A stretch of 17,766 nucleotides of DNA, taken from the NCBI GenBank assembly GCA_018969935.1, contig JAGWXJ010000029.1, positions 1 to 17,766 of the forward strand. Direction: 5' to 3'. This DNA is from Alphaproteobacteria bacterium. GTDB taxonomy: Bacteria > Pseudomonadota > Alphaproteobacteria > Micavibrionales > UBA1664. The notes under the pieces are model-generated. The model was not told where the DNA came from. It did no database searches and saw nothing but the letters and a program-made list of their open reading frames with translations. This document shows, one piece after another, positions 6,355 to 14,257 of this stretch; position 1 is the stretch's first letter, and every line of letters begins with the position of its first letter. The position numbers were made by a program, and so were the translations under genes.

Positions 6355-6933
6355 CTAATTGAATAGCGCGTCTATATCCGATTGCTGGGTCAGGCGCGTT
6401 TTGTTTGCTTCCTTGATGATGTCTTCACCGGAAACATCGGCCTTGATGCCCATTTTTTCGAGCGTTTCGCCAAGGCGTGTCTGGATGGCGTTGATATTTT
6501 GCAGGGCCTTCCTGATGCGCTGGCTTGTAAGGTCCTGAAAGGTGCAGGCCATCAGGATGTTTTGTACTTCCGACTTGATGTCATCGAATACGCGTTTGCG
6601 TACGGCTTCATCGTGGAGGTTTTTTTCCTCGCGCAGGCGCTGGGTGATTCGGTCGGCCGCATCCATGATGTTGACTGCGGCGTTTTCGGTATCGTTGATT
6701 ACGGCTTCGAGCTCTACGCCTGCATTGACCTGCGATTTGCCATCGCCTTTAAAGGAGATTGCAGAAAGTGTGCCCATGATTTCCTTGAACTGGCCGTCAA
6801 GATCCTTGCCGGCAATATCAAGCTGCTGCGAGGTCGCGTTGATTTCCATCGAGATTTCGTCGAAGCGGCGCTTCACGAATTTCTCGAAGGTGGCCATTTG
6901 ATCCGCCAGTTCTTCCAGTGCCTTGATATCCAT
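6355..6933 (-). CDS. cheZ: CheZ-like protein phosphatase (chemotaxis)
   Basis: A 192-residue, almost wholly helical protein resembling CheZ, which dephosphorylates CheY-P to end the flagellar switching signal. The active-site segment ILMACTFQDLTSQRI (126-140) matches the FQDLTGQ motif of CheZ, placing the catalytic Asp at D134 and the Gln at Q138. Long heptad-rich helices cover residues 5-60 and 75-160, consistent with the CheZ four-helix-bundle dimer. The C-terminus QQSDIDALFN resembles the tethered CheY-binding peptide of CheZ. I chose the ATG at 6933 over a TTG two codons upstream. It diverges from polA across about 90 bases and precedes corA. No other chemotaxis or flagellar gene is in the window, so the family is well supported but the pathway partner is not seen. 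Confidence 0.85.
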   Translation of the reverse strand: MDIKALEELADQMATFEKFVKRRFDEISMEINATSQQLDIAGKDLDGQFKEIMGTLSAISFKGDGKSQVNAGVELEAVINDTENAAVNIMDAADRITQRLREEKNLHDEAVRKRVFDDIKSEVQNILMACTFQDLTSQRIRKALQNINAIQTRLGETLEKMGIKADVSGEDIIKEANKTRLTQQSDIDALFN

Positions 6934-7025
6934 AGTCAATTCCAGAGCAAAAAATCAGGTTTTCCCAAGAATACAGCGCGCTGGTTAACAAAACCCTAGC
7001 GGGATGCACGATAGTTCTTTAAGAC

Positions 7026-9800
7026 ATGCTTATGAGCGAAAAATTCAATGAAACCCTTTACTTAGTGGATGCGTCCGGCTTCATTTTCAGGGCCTTTCAT
7101 GCATTGCCGCCACTAACCGACCCCAAGGGCACGCCCGTAGGTGCGGTTTTAGGGTTTACCAACATGCTCATCCGACTGCTTACGGACCTCAAGGCCCGGC
7201 ATGTAGGGGTTATTTTTGACGCCGCGCGCCGCAACTTTCGTAACGAGATCTATCCGGACTATAAGGCCAACCGCGATGAAACGCCGCCTGACCTCATCCC
7301 TCAATTCCCGCTTATCCGCGAGGCTACAAGGGCTTTCGGATTCGAGCCCTTGGAAGTAGAGGGCTATGAAGCCGATGACCTGATAGCCGCCTATGCCCGC
7401 CAAGGCCGCGACAAGGGCCTTGAGGTGGTTATCGTGTCATCCGACAAGGACCTGATGCAGCTTATCCGTGACGGGGTTTCGATGTACGACCCCCTCAAGC
7501 AGCGGGCCATGGGCGCGCCCGAGGTGATGGAAAAATTCGGGGTCACGCCCGACAAGGTCATCGAAGTACAGGCCCTGATTGGCGACCCTACCGACAACGT
7601 GCCCGGCGTGCGCGGTATTGGCCCAAAAACTGCCGCCGAGCTCATCAATGAATATGGCGACCTTGAAGGGTTGCTGGCTAATCTTGATAAAATCAAGCAG
7701 CCCAAGCGTCGTGAAACCCTTGTTGAAAATGCCGAGCTTGCGCGCCTGTCCAAGAAACTGGTGACGCTGGATGCCCATGCGCCTATCCCTCGCCCGCTTG
7801 AAGCCCTTGGCGCCGGCAGCCCCGCATCGCCAGAGCTTGTGTCGTTTTTGCAATCACATGGCTTCAAGTCCGTCCTCAGCAGGCTAGGCGCCAAACCTGA
7901 ACCTATTGCCGATACCGCAGCCCCCATGCCCACCGTAGTTGTTGCTGCCAAGGCAGCGCCTACCGAGGCTGTGTACGTTACGATTACGGATGCGCGTACA
8001 CTTGAGGAATGGGTGCGCGAAGCGACTGCCAAGGGTGTGGTATCGGTAGACACGGAAACCACAGCCCTGACCCCTGCCAAGGCCGAACTTGTCGGCATAT
8101 CACTTTCCCATGAGGAAGGGCGCGGTGCTTACATCCCTGTCGGGCACCGTAACAAGCAGGCAGACTTGCTGGGCGATAGCGGCCCCGAGATTGTGCAAAT
8201 GAAAAAGGCTGACGCCATACGCATTTTGAAGCCGCTGCTTGAAGACCCTTCTGTCATGAAAATCGGCCAGAACATCAAATACGACATCCAGATGTTTGCG
8301 CATGAGGGCGTTGCCGTTACGCCGATTGATGACACGATGCTGATTTCCTATGCGGTTGACGGTTCGGCCCACGGGCACGGCATGGACGAATTGGCTGAAC
8401 TACACCTTGGCTACAAAACCATTTTGTATTCCGATGTCGCCGGTAAAGGCGCAAAACAAATCAGCTTTGCGGAAGTACCCGTAGATGCCGCAACCAAGTA
8501 TGCCGCAGAGGATGCCGATATAACCTTGCGGCTTTATAACCACCTAAAACCGCGCCTTGCGCAGGCCCGCCTCCTGACCGTTTATGAAACGATGGACAGG
8601 CCGCTCGCGCCCGTTATAGCGCGGATGGAATCACACGGCGTGAAAGTGGATGTAGGTGTTTTGCGCAGCCTTTCATCGGAATTTGGCGCGCGACTTATTA
8701 CGCTTGAAGGCGAGATACACAAGCTTGCAGGTACGCAATTTAACGTGGCATCACCCAAACAACTTGGCGAAATACTATTCGGGCAAATGGGTTTGCCCTC
8801 GGGCAAGAAAACCAAGACGGGAGATTGGTCGACATCAGCCGATATCCTTGAGGAACTGGCCGAGCAAGGGCACGAGATTGTCGAAAAGGTTTTGGATTAC
8901 CGCCAGATGGCGAAGCTGAAATCCACCTACACGGATGCCTTGCAGGAAGAAATATGCAAGCGTACAGGGCGCGTACACACATCCTTTGCTTTGGCCCACA
9001 CATCAACGGGCCGACTGGCATCAACGGAACCGAACCTGCAGAACATCCCCATCCGCACGGATGCGGGTAAAAAAATCAGGGAGGCTTTTGTAGCTGAAGA
9101 CGGGTATGTGCTTTTATCCATCGACTATAGCCAGATTGAACTGCGGCTTGCGGCTGCACTTGGCGGGATACCTGCATTACAACGCGCTTTCCGCGAAGGG
9201 CTGGACATCCATGCCATGACCGCATCGGAGGTTTTTGGAATACCCATGGAAGAGATGACCCCCGATGTGCGCCGCCGCGCCAAGGCCATCAACTTCGGTA
9301 TTATTTACGGTATCTCCAGCTGGGGGCTTGCCAAACAGCTAGGCATCACACCGCAGGAGGCAGGCAGTTATATCAAGCAATACTTTGCGCGCTTCCCCGA
9401 ACTATCGACGTACATGGAGCGTACGAAGGAAGAGGCCCGCAAGCACGGGCATGTAAACACCTTCTTTGGCCGCCGCTGCATCATCGACGGTATCAACGAC
9501 AAGAACCCAGCGCGCCGCGGCTTTGCCGAGCGCCAAGCCATCAACGCGCCATTGCAGGGCACAGCCGCCGATATCATGCGCAAGGCCATGATCCGCGTGG
9601 ACCGCGCGCTAGAGGCCAACAGGCACCTTGATTGCAAAATGCTTTTGCAAGTGCATGACGAACTGGTGTTCGAGGTAAAAGCCGAGCAAGCGCAGGAGGC
9701 AGCGGCGCTGGTCAAAAGTATCATGGAAAGCGTGGCTGATGTTGGCGTGCCGTTGGTGGCCGAGGCCGGTATCGGCCCCAATTGGGCCAAGGCACACTAA
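7026..9800 (+). CDS. polA: DNA polymerase I
   Basis: A 924-residue family A polymerase of full length that removes RNA primers and fills gaps in replication and repair. The 5'-3' exonuclease domain covers about residues 8-290 (FDAARRNFRNEIYPDYK, EADDLIA, VSSDKDLMQL, GDPTDNVPGVRGIGPKTA). The 3'-5' proofreading domain (about 315-510) keeps its metal ligands: VDTET (D342, E344), NIKYD (D420) and YAAEDADIT (492-500). The polymerase domain shows motif A SIDYSQIELR with catalytic D700, the O-helix RRRAKAINFGIIYG (749-762, with F757) and motif C QVHDE (875-879). An ATG two codons downstream (7032) is an equally possible start, since neither has a strong ribosome binding site. It is transcribed divergently from the CheZ-like gene. 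Confidence 0.98.
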   Translation: MLMSEKFNETLYLVDASGFIFRAFHALPPLTDPKGTPVGAVLGFTNMLIRLLTDLKARHVGVIFDAARRNFRNEIYPDYKANRDETPPDLIPQFPLIREATRAFGFEPLEVEGYEADDLIAAYARQGRDKGLEVVIVSSDKDLMQLIRDGVSMYDPLKQRAMGAPEVMEKFGVTPDKVIEVQALIGDPTDNVPGVRGIGPKTAAELINEYGDLEGLLANLDKIKQPKRRETLVENAELARLSKKLVTLDAHAPIPRPLEALGAGSPASPELVSFLQSHGFKSVLSRLGAKPEPIADTAAPMPTVVVAAKAAPTEAVYVTITDARTLEEWVREATAKGVVSVDTETTALTPAKAELVGISLSHEEGRGAYIPVGHRNKQADLLGDSGPEIVQMKKADAIRILKPLLEDPSVMKIGQNIKYDIQMFAHEGVAVTPIDDTMLISYAVDGSAHGHGMDELAELHLGYKTILYSDVAGKGAKQISFAEVPVDAATKYAAEDADITLRLYNHLKPRLAQARLLTVYETMDRPLAPVIARMESHGVKVDVGVLRSLSSEFGARLITLEGEIHKLAGTQFNVASPKQLGEILFGQMGLPSGKKTKTGDWSTSADILEELAEQGHEIVEKVLDYRQMAKLKSTYTDALQEEICKRTGRVHTSFALAHTSTGRLASTEPNLQNIPIRTDAGKKIREAFVAEDGYVLLSIDYSQIELRLAAALGGIPALQRAFREGLDIHAMTASEVFGIPMEEMTPDVRRRAKAINFGIIYGISSWGLAKQLGITPQEAGSYIKQYFARFPELSTYMERTKEEARKHGHVNTFFGRRCIIDGINDKNPARRGFAERQAINAPLQGTAADIMRKAMIRVDRALEANRHLDCKMLLQVHDELVFEVKAEQAQEAAALVKSIMESVADVGVPLVAEAGIGPNWAKAH

Positions 9801-9834
9801 AAACTGGACATTCCCATATTGCTCCCATAAAACC

Positions 9835-9854
9835 CCTGCCATCCAGCAGGAGGG
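9835..9854 (+). promoter_or_regulatory. Hairpin that partly covers a strong ribosome binding site
   Basis: CCTGC (9835-9839) pairs with GCAGG (9846-9850) across six bases. The right arm overlaps the Shine-Dalgarno AGGAGGG (9848-9854), which sits 8 bases before the ATG at 9863. Pairing would hide the first three bases of the Shine-Dalgarno, so the hairpin could tune translation of the following gene. The stem is only five pairs long and may be chance. Confidence 0.4.
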
Positions 9855-9862
9855 ACTATTTT

Positions 9863-10456
9863 ATGCTCGCTAAAGCCCAGTTTGCCGTATCCACGCTTGG
9901 TATCGGCCAGATTTATGATGATACAAAACTTGCCCGCGAAGTACTGGCAGACGCCATGCCCACGCTTTTGCACTTTGCGCACGCCCTTAACTACGCACAC
10001 TTCAAGATGCTTGGCACTTCCCAATCGCTGCCCGGCGGCCTTAATTTCAGCTACGGGCCTGAAGCAATTACGGAAGCCACATACGATGTCGGCAAAATGG
10101 TAGCACCCGACTATTACGAGAAGTGGTTTATGTTCAAGCACGATGCGCAGGGTTGCAGCATCACCACCGGCAGCTACAAGCCGCTGGATAACGGCGTGGA
10201 AGCCACTTTTGACGTCCGCATCAGCGGCAAAGGCACCTTTGTTGTCACGACAAGCAACCAAGACGGCAAAATCATCAATACACAGCAAACCAACAGCCCG
10301 ACTGAAATCATCGGCATGTGCGGCAACTGGATTGCCCGTAACTTCAATATGGAAGAACGCAAACTGGTTGGCCGCTTTGTTACGCGCCTTGCCGGAGAAG
10401 CCATGGCATACCGCGGGGCCGGCATTACGCCCTACAAGCGTTTCGTTCAGGTTTGA
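9863..10456 (+). CDS. Conserved-looking protein of unknown function, 197 residues
   Basis: I do not recognise a family. The start at 9863 is clear because AGGAGGG lies 8 bases upstream, the strongest ribosome binding site in the window, and coding features begin there. The N-terminal half (residues 20-95) looks helical and aromatic-rich (LLHFAHALNYAHFKML, YYEKWFMFKH). Residues 98-145 look like beta strands rich in Thr, Ser and Gly, and the end is basic (YKRFVQV). There is no signal peptide, membrane segment or known catalytic motif. Two cysteines occur (C98, C153). It lies 62 bases after polA and is closed by its own terminator (10466-10494), so it may be read from polA or from a promoter that I cannot identify. 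The strong ribosome binding site suggests high expression. Confidence 0.75.
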   Translation: MLAKAQFAVSTLGIGQIYDDTKLAREVLADAMPTLLHFAHALNYAHFKMLGTSQSLPGGLNFSYGPEAITEATYDVGKMVAPDYYEKWFMFKHDAQGCSITTGSYKPLDNGVEATFDVRISGKGTFVVTTSNQDGKIINTQQTNSPTEIIGMCGNWIARNFNMEERKLVGRFVTRLAGEAMAYRGAGITPYKRFVQV

Positions 10457-10465
10457 CCGATAGCC

Positions 10466-10494
10466 AAAAGCGCGGCAAAGTAGCCGCGCTTTTT
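10466..10494 (+). terminator. Intrinsic terminator after the 197-residue protein gene
   Basis: AAAAGCGCGGC (10466-10476) pairs with GCCGCGCTTTT (10483-10493) around AAAGTA, and a T-run completes the structure. It begins 9 bases after the stop codon of the upstream gene and ends 20 bases before the gpt start. Confidence 0.92.
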
Positions 10495-10513
10495 AGTTTT
10501 GTACGAGGGTTAC

Positions 10514-10996
10514 ATGTCACCGACCAAAGATTTCCCCGTTTCGTGGGATGAAATGCACCGCCACGCCAAGCTGCTTGCATGGCGCTTACTCGAAAAAGGC
10601 CCGTGGAAGGGTATTGCCGCCGTTACGCGCGGCGGCCTTGTTCCCGCCTGCGTGGTTGCGCGCGAGCTTGATGTGCGCCTGATTGAAACCGTGTGCATTG
10701 CCTCCTACGACCACCAGAACCAAGGTTCCGCCAAAATCCTGAAGGGCGGCGAGGCCATGGGCGACGGCACGGGCTGGCTTGTGATTGACGACCTTGTAGA
10801 CACGGGCAACACTTTCAAGATTATCCGCAGCATGCTGCCGAAAGCCCATTATGCCGCCGTTTACGCCAAACCGCAGGGCATACCCACCTGTGATACGTGG
10901 ATTACCGAAGTATCGCAGGACACATGGATCTTTTTCCCGTGGGATCTTGAAGCGCAATACCGTGTCCCCCTAGCGGAAGTGCACAAGAAGGGTTAA
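10514..10996 (+). CDS. gpt: Xanthine (guanine) phosphoribosyltransferase
   Basis: A 160-residue purine salvage enzyme that joins PRPP with xanthine or guanine to form XMP or GMP. It is strongly similar in order and wording to E. coli Gpt: WKGIAAVTRGGLVPACVVARELD (residues 31-53), IETVCIASYDHQNQ (57-70), the PRPP-binding motif VIDDLVDTGNTF (90-101), YAKPQG (117-122) and QDTWIFFPWD (135-144). The ATG at 10514 is preceded by GAGGG (10505-10509). A TTG five codons upstream lies in the tail of the preceding terminator and is rejected. It is the first gene after a strong terminator, so it probably has its own promoter, though none is obvious. The alpha/beta hydrolase gene follows after 13 bases. 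Confidence 0.95.
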   Translation: MSPTKDFPVSWDEMHRHAKLLAWRLLEKGPWKGIAAVTRGGLVPACVVARELDVRLIETVCIASYDHQNQGSAKILKGGEAMGDGTGWLVIDDLVDTGNTFKIIRSMLPKAHYAAVYAKPQGIPTCDTWITEVSQDTWIFFPWDLEAQYRVPLAEVHKKG

Positions 10997-11009
10997 CCTT
11001 CCCCCCATA

Positions 11010-11891
11010 ATGATTAAGTCTTTCGACCTGCCTGTCACGGCAGATGAAACCGTACGCGTTGTTTACCAGCAGCCGGACTCCGATAAAACGGAGCCTACGG
11101 TCAAACCTGCGCGCACAAAGGTAAAATCGCGTCACGAGGACCTGTACGAAGACGACCTCTCGTTAACGCCTCCCCGTAAGCCTGTCATTATCATGATGCA
11201 TGGCTTCCCCGGCGGGCACAAAGGCGGGTGCGACGACCTTTTTGGCGAGCTTGAATACCGCTTTGAGGGGCTTGGCTATCCATCCATCCGTTTTGATTTC
11301 AGGGGATGCGGGGAGAGCTCAGGCCGCGAGGAGGATTTCTGCATCGAAAGCGCGCTGGCTGACCTGAATGCCGTTATCCTGTGGGCGCAACATGATGCCG
11401 GACACCGCAGCATAGTACTTCTTGGCGAGAGTTGCGGGGCCACGATTGCCCTACTTGGCAACAGGCCGGATGCCATTATGGGGAATATCCTGTTATGGCC
11501 TGCACTCAAACTGAAAGAAACATCCTTCAAGGATCTTTTTACGCAAGAAAGCAGGATTGAATCCATCACGCGCGACCAGCCTTACACGATGTTCGAGGGG
11601 CACAAAATGGGGTCCCATTTTATCAATGATATCTATACGTTAGATCTTACGACCACCCTCGAAAACATAACAGCCCCGACCTTGATCCAACACGGTACGG
11701 CGGATGACGAAGTATCGCTTGAGCAGGTGCATTATGCCCGCGACCATCTGGCAGGCCTTATAGACATCGGCATCTTCGAAGGGGGTGGCCACGGCCTCAG
11801 GGATGCCAATATGCGCCAGTATATGTTCATGAATATCCGCCATTTTCTGGAGCGGTTATTCAAAAAGCTTGATTTACAGCCAAAAAACTGA
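11010..11891 (+). CDS. Alpha/beta hydrolase family protein
   Basis: A 293-residue cytoplasmic hydrolase of the alpha/beta fold. The oxyanion region is MMHGFPGG (62-69), and FRGCGESSG (97-105) is typical of the family. The nucleophile elbow is GESCG with S141, the acid is probably D232 in HGTADDEVS (228-236), and the general base is H261 in GGGHGL (258-263). The order and spacing are those of an acyl-peptidase or carboxylesterase-like serine hydrolase. Residues 22-57 form a charged, apparently flexible insertion before the first core strand. The ATG at 11010 has no Shine-Dalgarno (the preceding bases are pyrimidine-rich), so it may depend on coupling to gpt, which ends 13 bases upstream. The substrate cannot be assigned. 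Confidence 0.88.
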   Translation: MIKSFDLPVTADETVRVVYQQPDSDKTEPTVKPARTKVKSRHEDLYEDDLSLTPPRKPVIIMMHGFPGGHKGGCDDLFGELEYRFEGLGYPSIRFDFRGCGESSGREEDFCIESALADLNAVILWAQHDAGHRSIVLLGESCGATIALLGNRPDAIMGNILLWPALKLKETSFKDLFTQESRIESITRDQPYTMFEGHKMGSHFINDIYTLDLTTTLENITAPTLIQHGTADDEVSLEQVHYARDHLAGLIDIGIFEGGGHGLRDANMRQYMFMNIRHFLERLFKKLDLQPKN

Positions 11892-11973
11892 TTAATAGGC
11901 GCATCCGCGACAAACTGGCTTTATAAGGCATGCCAGCCGTCGCTTTGTGCAACCTCCAACTACGGAGCCAAAA

Positions 11974-12243
11974 ATGCCGAAAATGAAGACGAAATCGGGC
12001 GCCAAAAAGCGCTTCAAGGTGACGGCTTCGGGTAAGGTCAAGTTCAAACAGGCCCACGCCCGCCACCGCCTCATCAGCAAACCCCAGAAAATGAAACGTA
12101 AAGCCCGCGGTACCGCCGTGATGTTCAAGGCTGATGGCGACAAGGTCATCAACCAGTACCTCCCTGGCCAGCGCCGCAAGAGCAAGGCCAAGAAAGCCCG
12201 CCCGGCTAACGACAACGCAACAGCTAAAAAGGCAGGTGCATAA
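11974..12243 (+). CDS. rpmI: Ribosomal protein bL35 with basic C-terminal extension
   Basis: Large ribosomal subunit protein bL35. It starts with the hallmark MPKMKTKSGAKKRFKVT, continues through RKARGTAVM and ends its conserved core at QYLPG (residues 61-65). Usual bL35 has about 65 residues; this one has 89 because of a Lys/Ala/Arg tail (66-89). The ATG at 11974 follows GGAG (11964-11967); an in-frame ATG nine codons upstream lacks family support. The stop codon overlaps the rplT start by one base (TAATG, 12241-12245). It is the first gene of the rpmI-rplT-pheS-pheT block. infC, often next to it, is not upstream here. Confidence 0.95.
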   Translation: MPKMKTKSGAKKRFKVTASGKVKFKQAHARHRLISKPQKMKRKARGTAVMFKADGDKVINQYLPGQRRKSKAKKARPANDNATAKKAGA

Positions 12244-12635
12244 TGGCTCGCGTCAAAGCAGGTCCCCGCGCGCACGCGCGTAAACGCAAAATCATCAAGG
12301 CCGCAAAAGGTTATTACGGCCGCAAAAAGAGCTGTTTCCGCATTGCCGTTGAAACGGTCGAAAAAGGCATGCAGTACGCCTACCGCGACCGCCGCACGAA
12401 AAAGCGCAATTTCCGCGCCCTGTGGATCCAACGTATCAACGCTGCCGTGCGCGAGCATGGCCTGACCTACGCCCAGTTCATCAACGGCCTCAAACTGGCC
12501 AAGATCGAACTGGACCGCAAAGTGCTGGCCGATATTGCCGTTCACGATGCAGACGGCTTCAAGGCGATCTTCGAGCAAGCGAAGTCCGCCCTGACCGCAG
12601 CTCAAAACAACGCCAAAAGCACGAAAGCTGCTTAA
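12243..12635 (+). CDS. rplT: Ribosomal protein bL20
   Basis: Large-subunit assembly protein bL20, which binds 23S rRNA early and in several bacteria represses its own operon. It has 130 residues against the usual 117-119, with a short Ala/Lys/Asn tail after AKSAL (113-117). Hallmarks are MARVKAGPRAHARKRK, AKGYYGRKKSCFRIA (21-35) and YRDRRTKKRNFRALWIQRIN (47-66). It starts at the ATG sharing one base with the rpmI stop, so it is translationally coupled. A hairpin with a T-run lies between it and pheS. Confidence 0.97.
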   Translation: MARVKAGPRAHARKRKIIKAAKGYYGRKKSCFRIAVETVEKGMQYAYRDRRTKKRNFRALWIQRINAAVREHGLTYAQFINGLKLAKIELDRKVLADIAVHDADGFKAIFEQAKSALTAAQNNAKSTKAA

Positions 12636-12662
12636 TTTAGGCTACTAAATACTATACAGTCA

Positions 12663-12695
12663 GGGCGCAGGAGCTTAGTGCACTTGCGCCCTTTT
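12663..12695 (+). terminator. Intrinsic terminator or attenuator between rplT and pheS
   Basis: GGGCGCA (12663-12669) pairs with TGCGCCC (12685-12691) and is followed at once by TTTT. It is the only hairpin plus T-run inside the translation operon. It may end rpmI-rplT transcripts partly or fully, or attenuate pheST. I see no phenylalanine-rich leader peptide, so classical attenuation is not supported. Confidence 0.65.
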
Positions 12696-12712
12696 CATTA
12701 CGGATGGACACA

Positions 12713-13789
12713 ATGAGTCAGGTCATACAACTGAAGTCGGAACTGGAACAGCGTATCAACGCGGCAAACGACTTGGATTCCCTAGAAAAAATCCGCGTCG
12801 ACGCGCTTGGAAAAAAGGGCGCCATTACGGCCCTCATGCAAAACCTTGGGGCCATGCAGCCCGAGGAGCGCAAGGCCTTCGGTGCGCAGGTGAACGAACT
12901 CAAAGACAACGTCACGCGCCTTCTGGAAGACCGCTTCAAGACACTCAAGGCCGGTGCCATTACGGCGCGCCTGAAAGCCGAGCAACAGGACATGACTTTG
13001 CCTGTCACCCCACAAGCCAAGGGCAAGATCCACCCCATCTCGCAAACCGTTGACGAGATGATTGCGATATTTGCCGATATGGGTTTCACGGTTGCGGAAG
13101 GGCCGGATATCGAAGACGACTTCCACAACTTTACGGCCCTCAACTTCCCCGAGGCGCACCCTGCCCGCGCGATGCACGATACGTTTTATTTGCCTGACGC
13201 CACGGAGGGCAAAGACAAAAAACGCCTTTTGCGTACACACACCAGCCCCGTGCAAATCCGCACGATGATGTCGCAGAAACCGCCTATCCGCATCATCATC
13301 CCCGGCCGTACATACCGTTCGGATTACGATATGACGCACACGCCCATGTTCCACCAGCTTGAAGGGCTGGTGATTGATAAGTCCACGCACATGGGCCACC
13401 TGAAGGGCTGCCTTATCGATTTTTGCAAAACGTTTTTCGGCGTGAACGAACTGCCTACGCGTTTCCGCCCCAGCTTCTTCCCATTCACCGAGCCTTCGGC
13501 TGAAATGGATATCGGCTGCGACCGTTCGGGCGGCGGCCTCAAAATCGGGGCCGGCAAGGACTGGCTGGAAATTCTGGGTTGCGGCATGGTGCACCCCAAC
13601 GTTCTTAAAAACTGCGGTATCGACCCCGATGTCTACCAAGGCTTTGCCTTTGGCATGGGTATCGAGCGCGTGGCGATGCTGAAATACGGCATCCCTGATT
13701 TGCGCACCTTCTTTGAAGGCGACACCCGCTGGCTGGACCATTACGGCTTTGACGCCCTCGAGCGCCCGAACCTTGCAACAGGCCTTTAA
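12713..13789 (+). CDS. pheS: Phenylalanyl-tRNA synthetase alpha subunit
   Basis: The catalytic subunit of the alpha2-beta2 synthetase that charges tRNA-Phe. It has 358 residues from the ATG at 12713. The N-terminal coiled-coil arm covers about residues 1-95 and the class II catalytic core follows. Motif 2 is RTHTSPVQIRTM (174-185), the active-site block is FPFTEPSAEMD (256-266), and motif 3 is GMGIERVAMLKYGI (314-327). GGA at 12702-12704 supports the ATG at 12713 over another in-frame ATG at 12704. A GNAT acetyltransferase gene follows after 3 bases and separates it from pheT. Confidence 0.97.
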   Translation: MSQVIQLKSELEQRINAANDLDSLEKIRVDALGKKGAITALMQNLGAMQPEERKAFGAQVNELKDNVTRLLEDRFKTLKAGAITARLKAEQQDMTLPVTPQAKGKIHPISQTVDEMIAIFADMGFTVAEGPDIEDDFHNFTALNFPEAHPARAMHDTFYLPDATEGKDKKRLLRTHTSPVQIRTMMSQKPPIRIIIPGRTYRSDYDMTHTPMFHQLEGLVIDKSTHMGHLKGCLIDFCKTFFGVNELPTRFRPSFFPFTEPSAEMDIGCDRSGGGLKIGAGKDWLEILGCGMVHPNVLKNCGIDPDVYQGFAFGMGIERVAMLKYGIPDLRTFFEGDTRWLDHYGFDALERPNLATGL

Positions 13790-13792
13790 CTT

Positions 13793-14257
13793 ATGGTGAG
13801 GGTCATACCCATGACGGCCGAGTATGCTATCGGATGGCGGAATTTGTGGCGCATGAATGTTGGCGATGCGCTCGACAAATCCGTTATCGACCATACCGAG
13901 CGCCAGTTGCTGGATGACCGCACACCCCTGTTTGCGTTACTTGCCAAAACGGATGAAGACGAGATTGTCGGGCTGCTGCACGGTGTTGTACACCCTGTAG
14001 CGGGCTCCACCCAAAACATCTGCTGTCTACAGGATATGTATGTGCACCCTGCCCGCCGCAACCAAGGCATCGGCAGCAAGCTGCTTGATGCCCTGACCGC
14101 CATGGGCCGTGCCGAAAAATGGGACCGCGTTTACTGGCTCAACGACATATCCAACAAACTGGCGCAGGAATTCAGCAAGACGCGCGCCATCAAAATCGAT
14201 TTTACTTTCCACGTCCTTCCCATTCTCATGCTTGATAAACTAGGAGTACGCACATGA
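13793..14257 (+). CDS. GNAT-family N-acetyltransferase between pheS and pheT
   Basis: A 154-residue acetyl-CoA-dependent acetyltransferase of the GNAT fold. Acetyl-CoA-binding motif A is clear: CCLQDMYVHPARRNQGIGSKLL (residues 77-98), with the pyrophosphate loop RRNQGIG (88-94). The first strand VRVIPMT and helix GWRNLW fit a typical GNAT start, so I keep the ATG at 13793. However, a strong GGTGAGGG (13796-13803) lies 7 bases before an in-frame ATG at 13811, so a form six residues shorter is possible. It begins 3 bases after pheS and overlaps pheT by ATGA (14254-14257), so it is fully embedded in the pheST operon. The substrate is unknown; a free amine, a small molecule or a protein N-terminus are all possible. 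Confidence 0.88.
   Translation: MVRVIPMTAEYAIGWRNLWRMNVGDALDKSVIDHTERQLLDDRTPLFALLAKTDEDEIVGLLHGVVHPVAGSTQNICCLQDMYVHPARRNQGIGSKLLDALTAMGRAEKWDRVYWLNDISNKLAQEFSKTRAIKIDFTFHVLPILMLDKLGVRT

Noticed and set aside
6974..6983. The palindrome CAGCGCGCTG in the cheZ-polA gap as an operator
   Set aside because: A single 10-base palindrome without clear promoter context is weak and may be chance.
7391..8098. Long minus-strand open frames opposite polA, pheS and pheT
   Set aside because: They are shadow frames in GC-biased coding DNA. The sense genes are well-known enzymes along their whole length.
12636..12712. A pheM-like leader peptide for pheST attenuation
   Set aside because: No short frame with a run of Phe codons precedes the hairpin.
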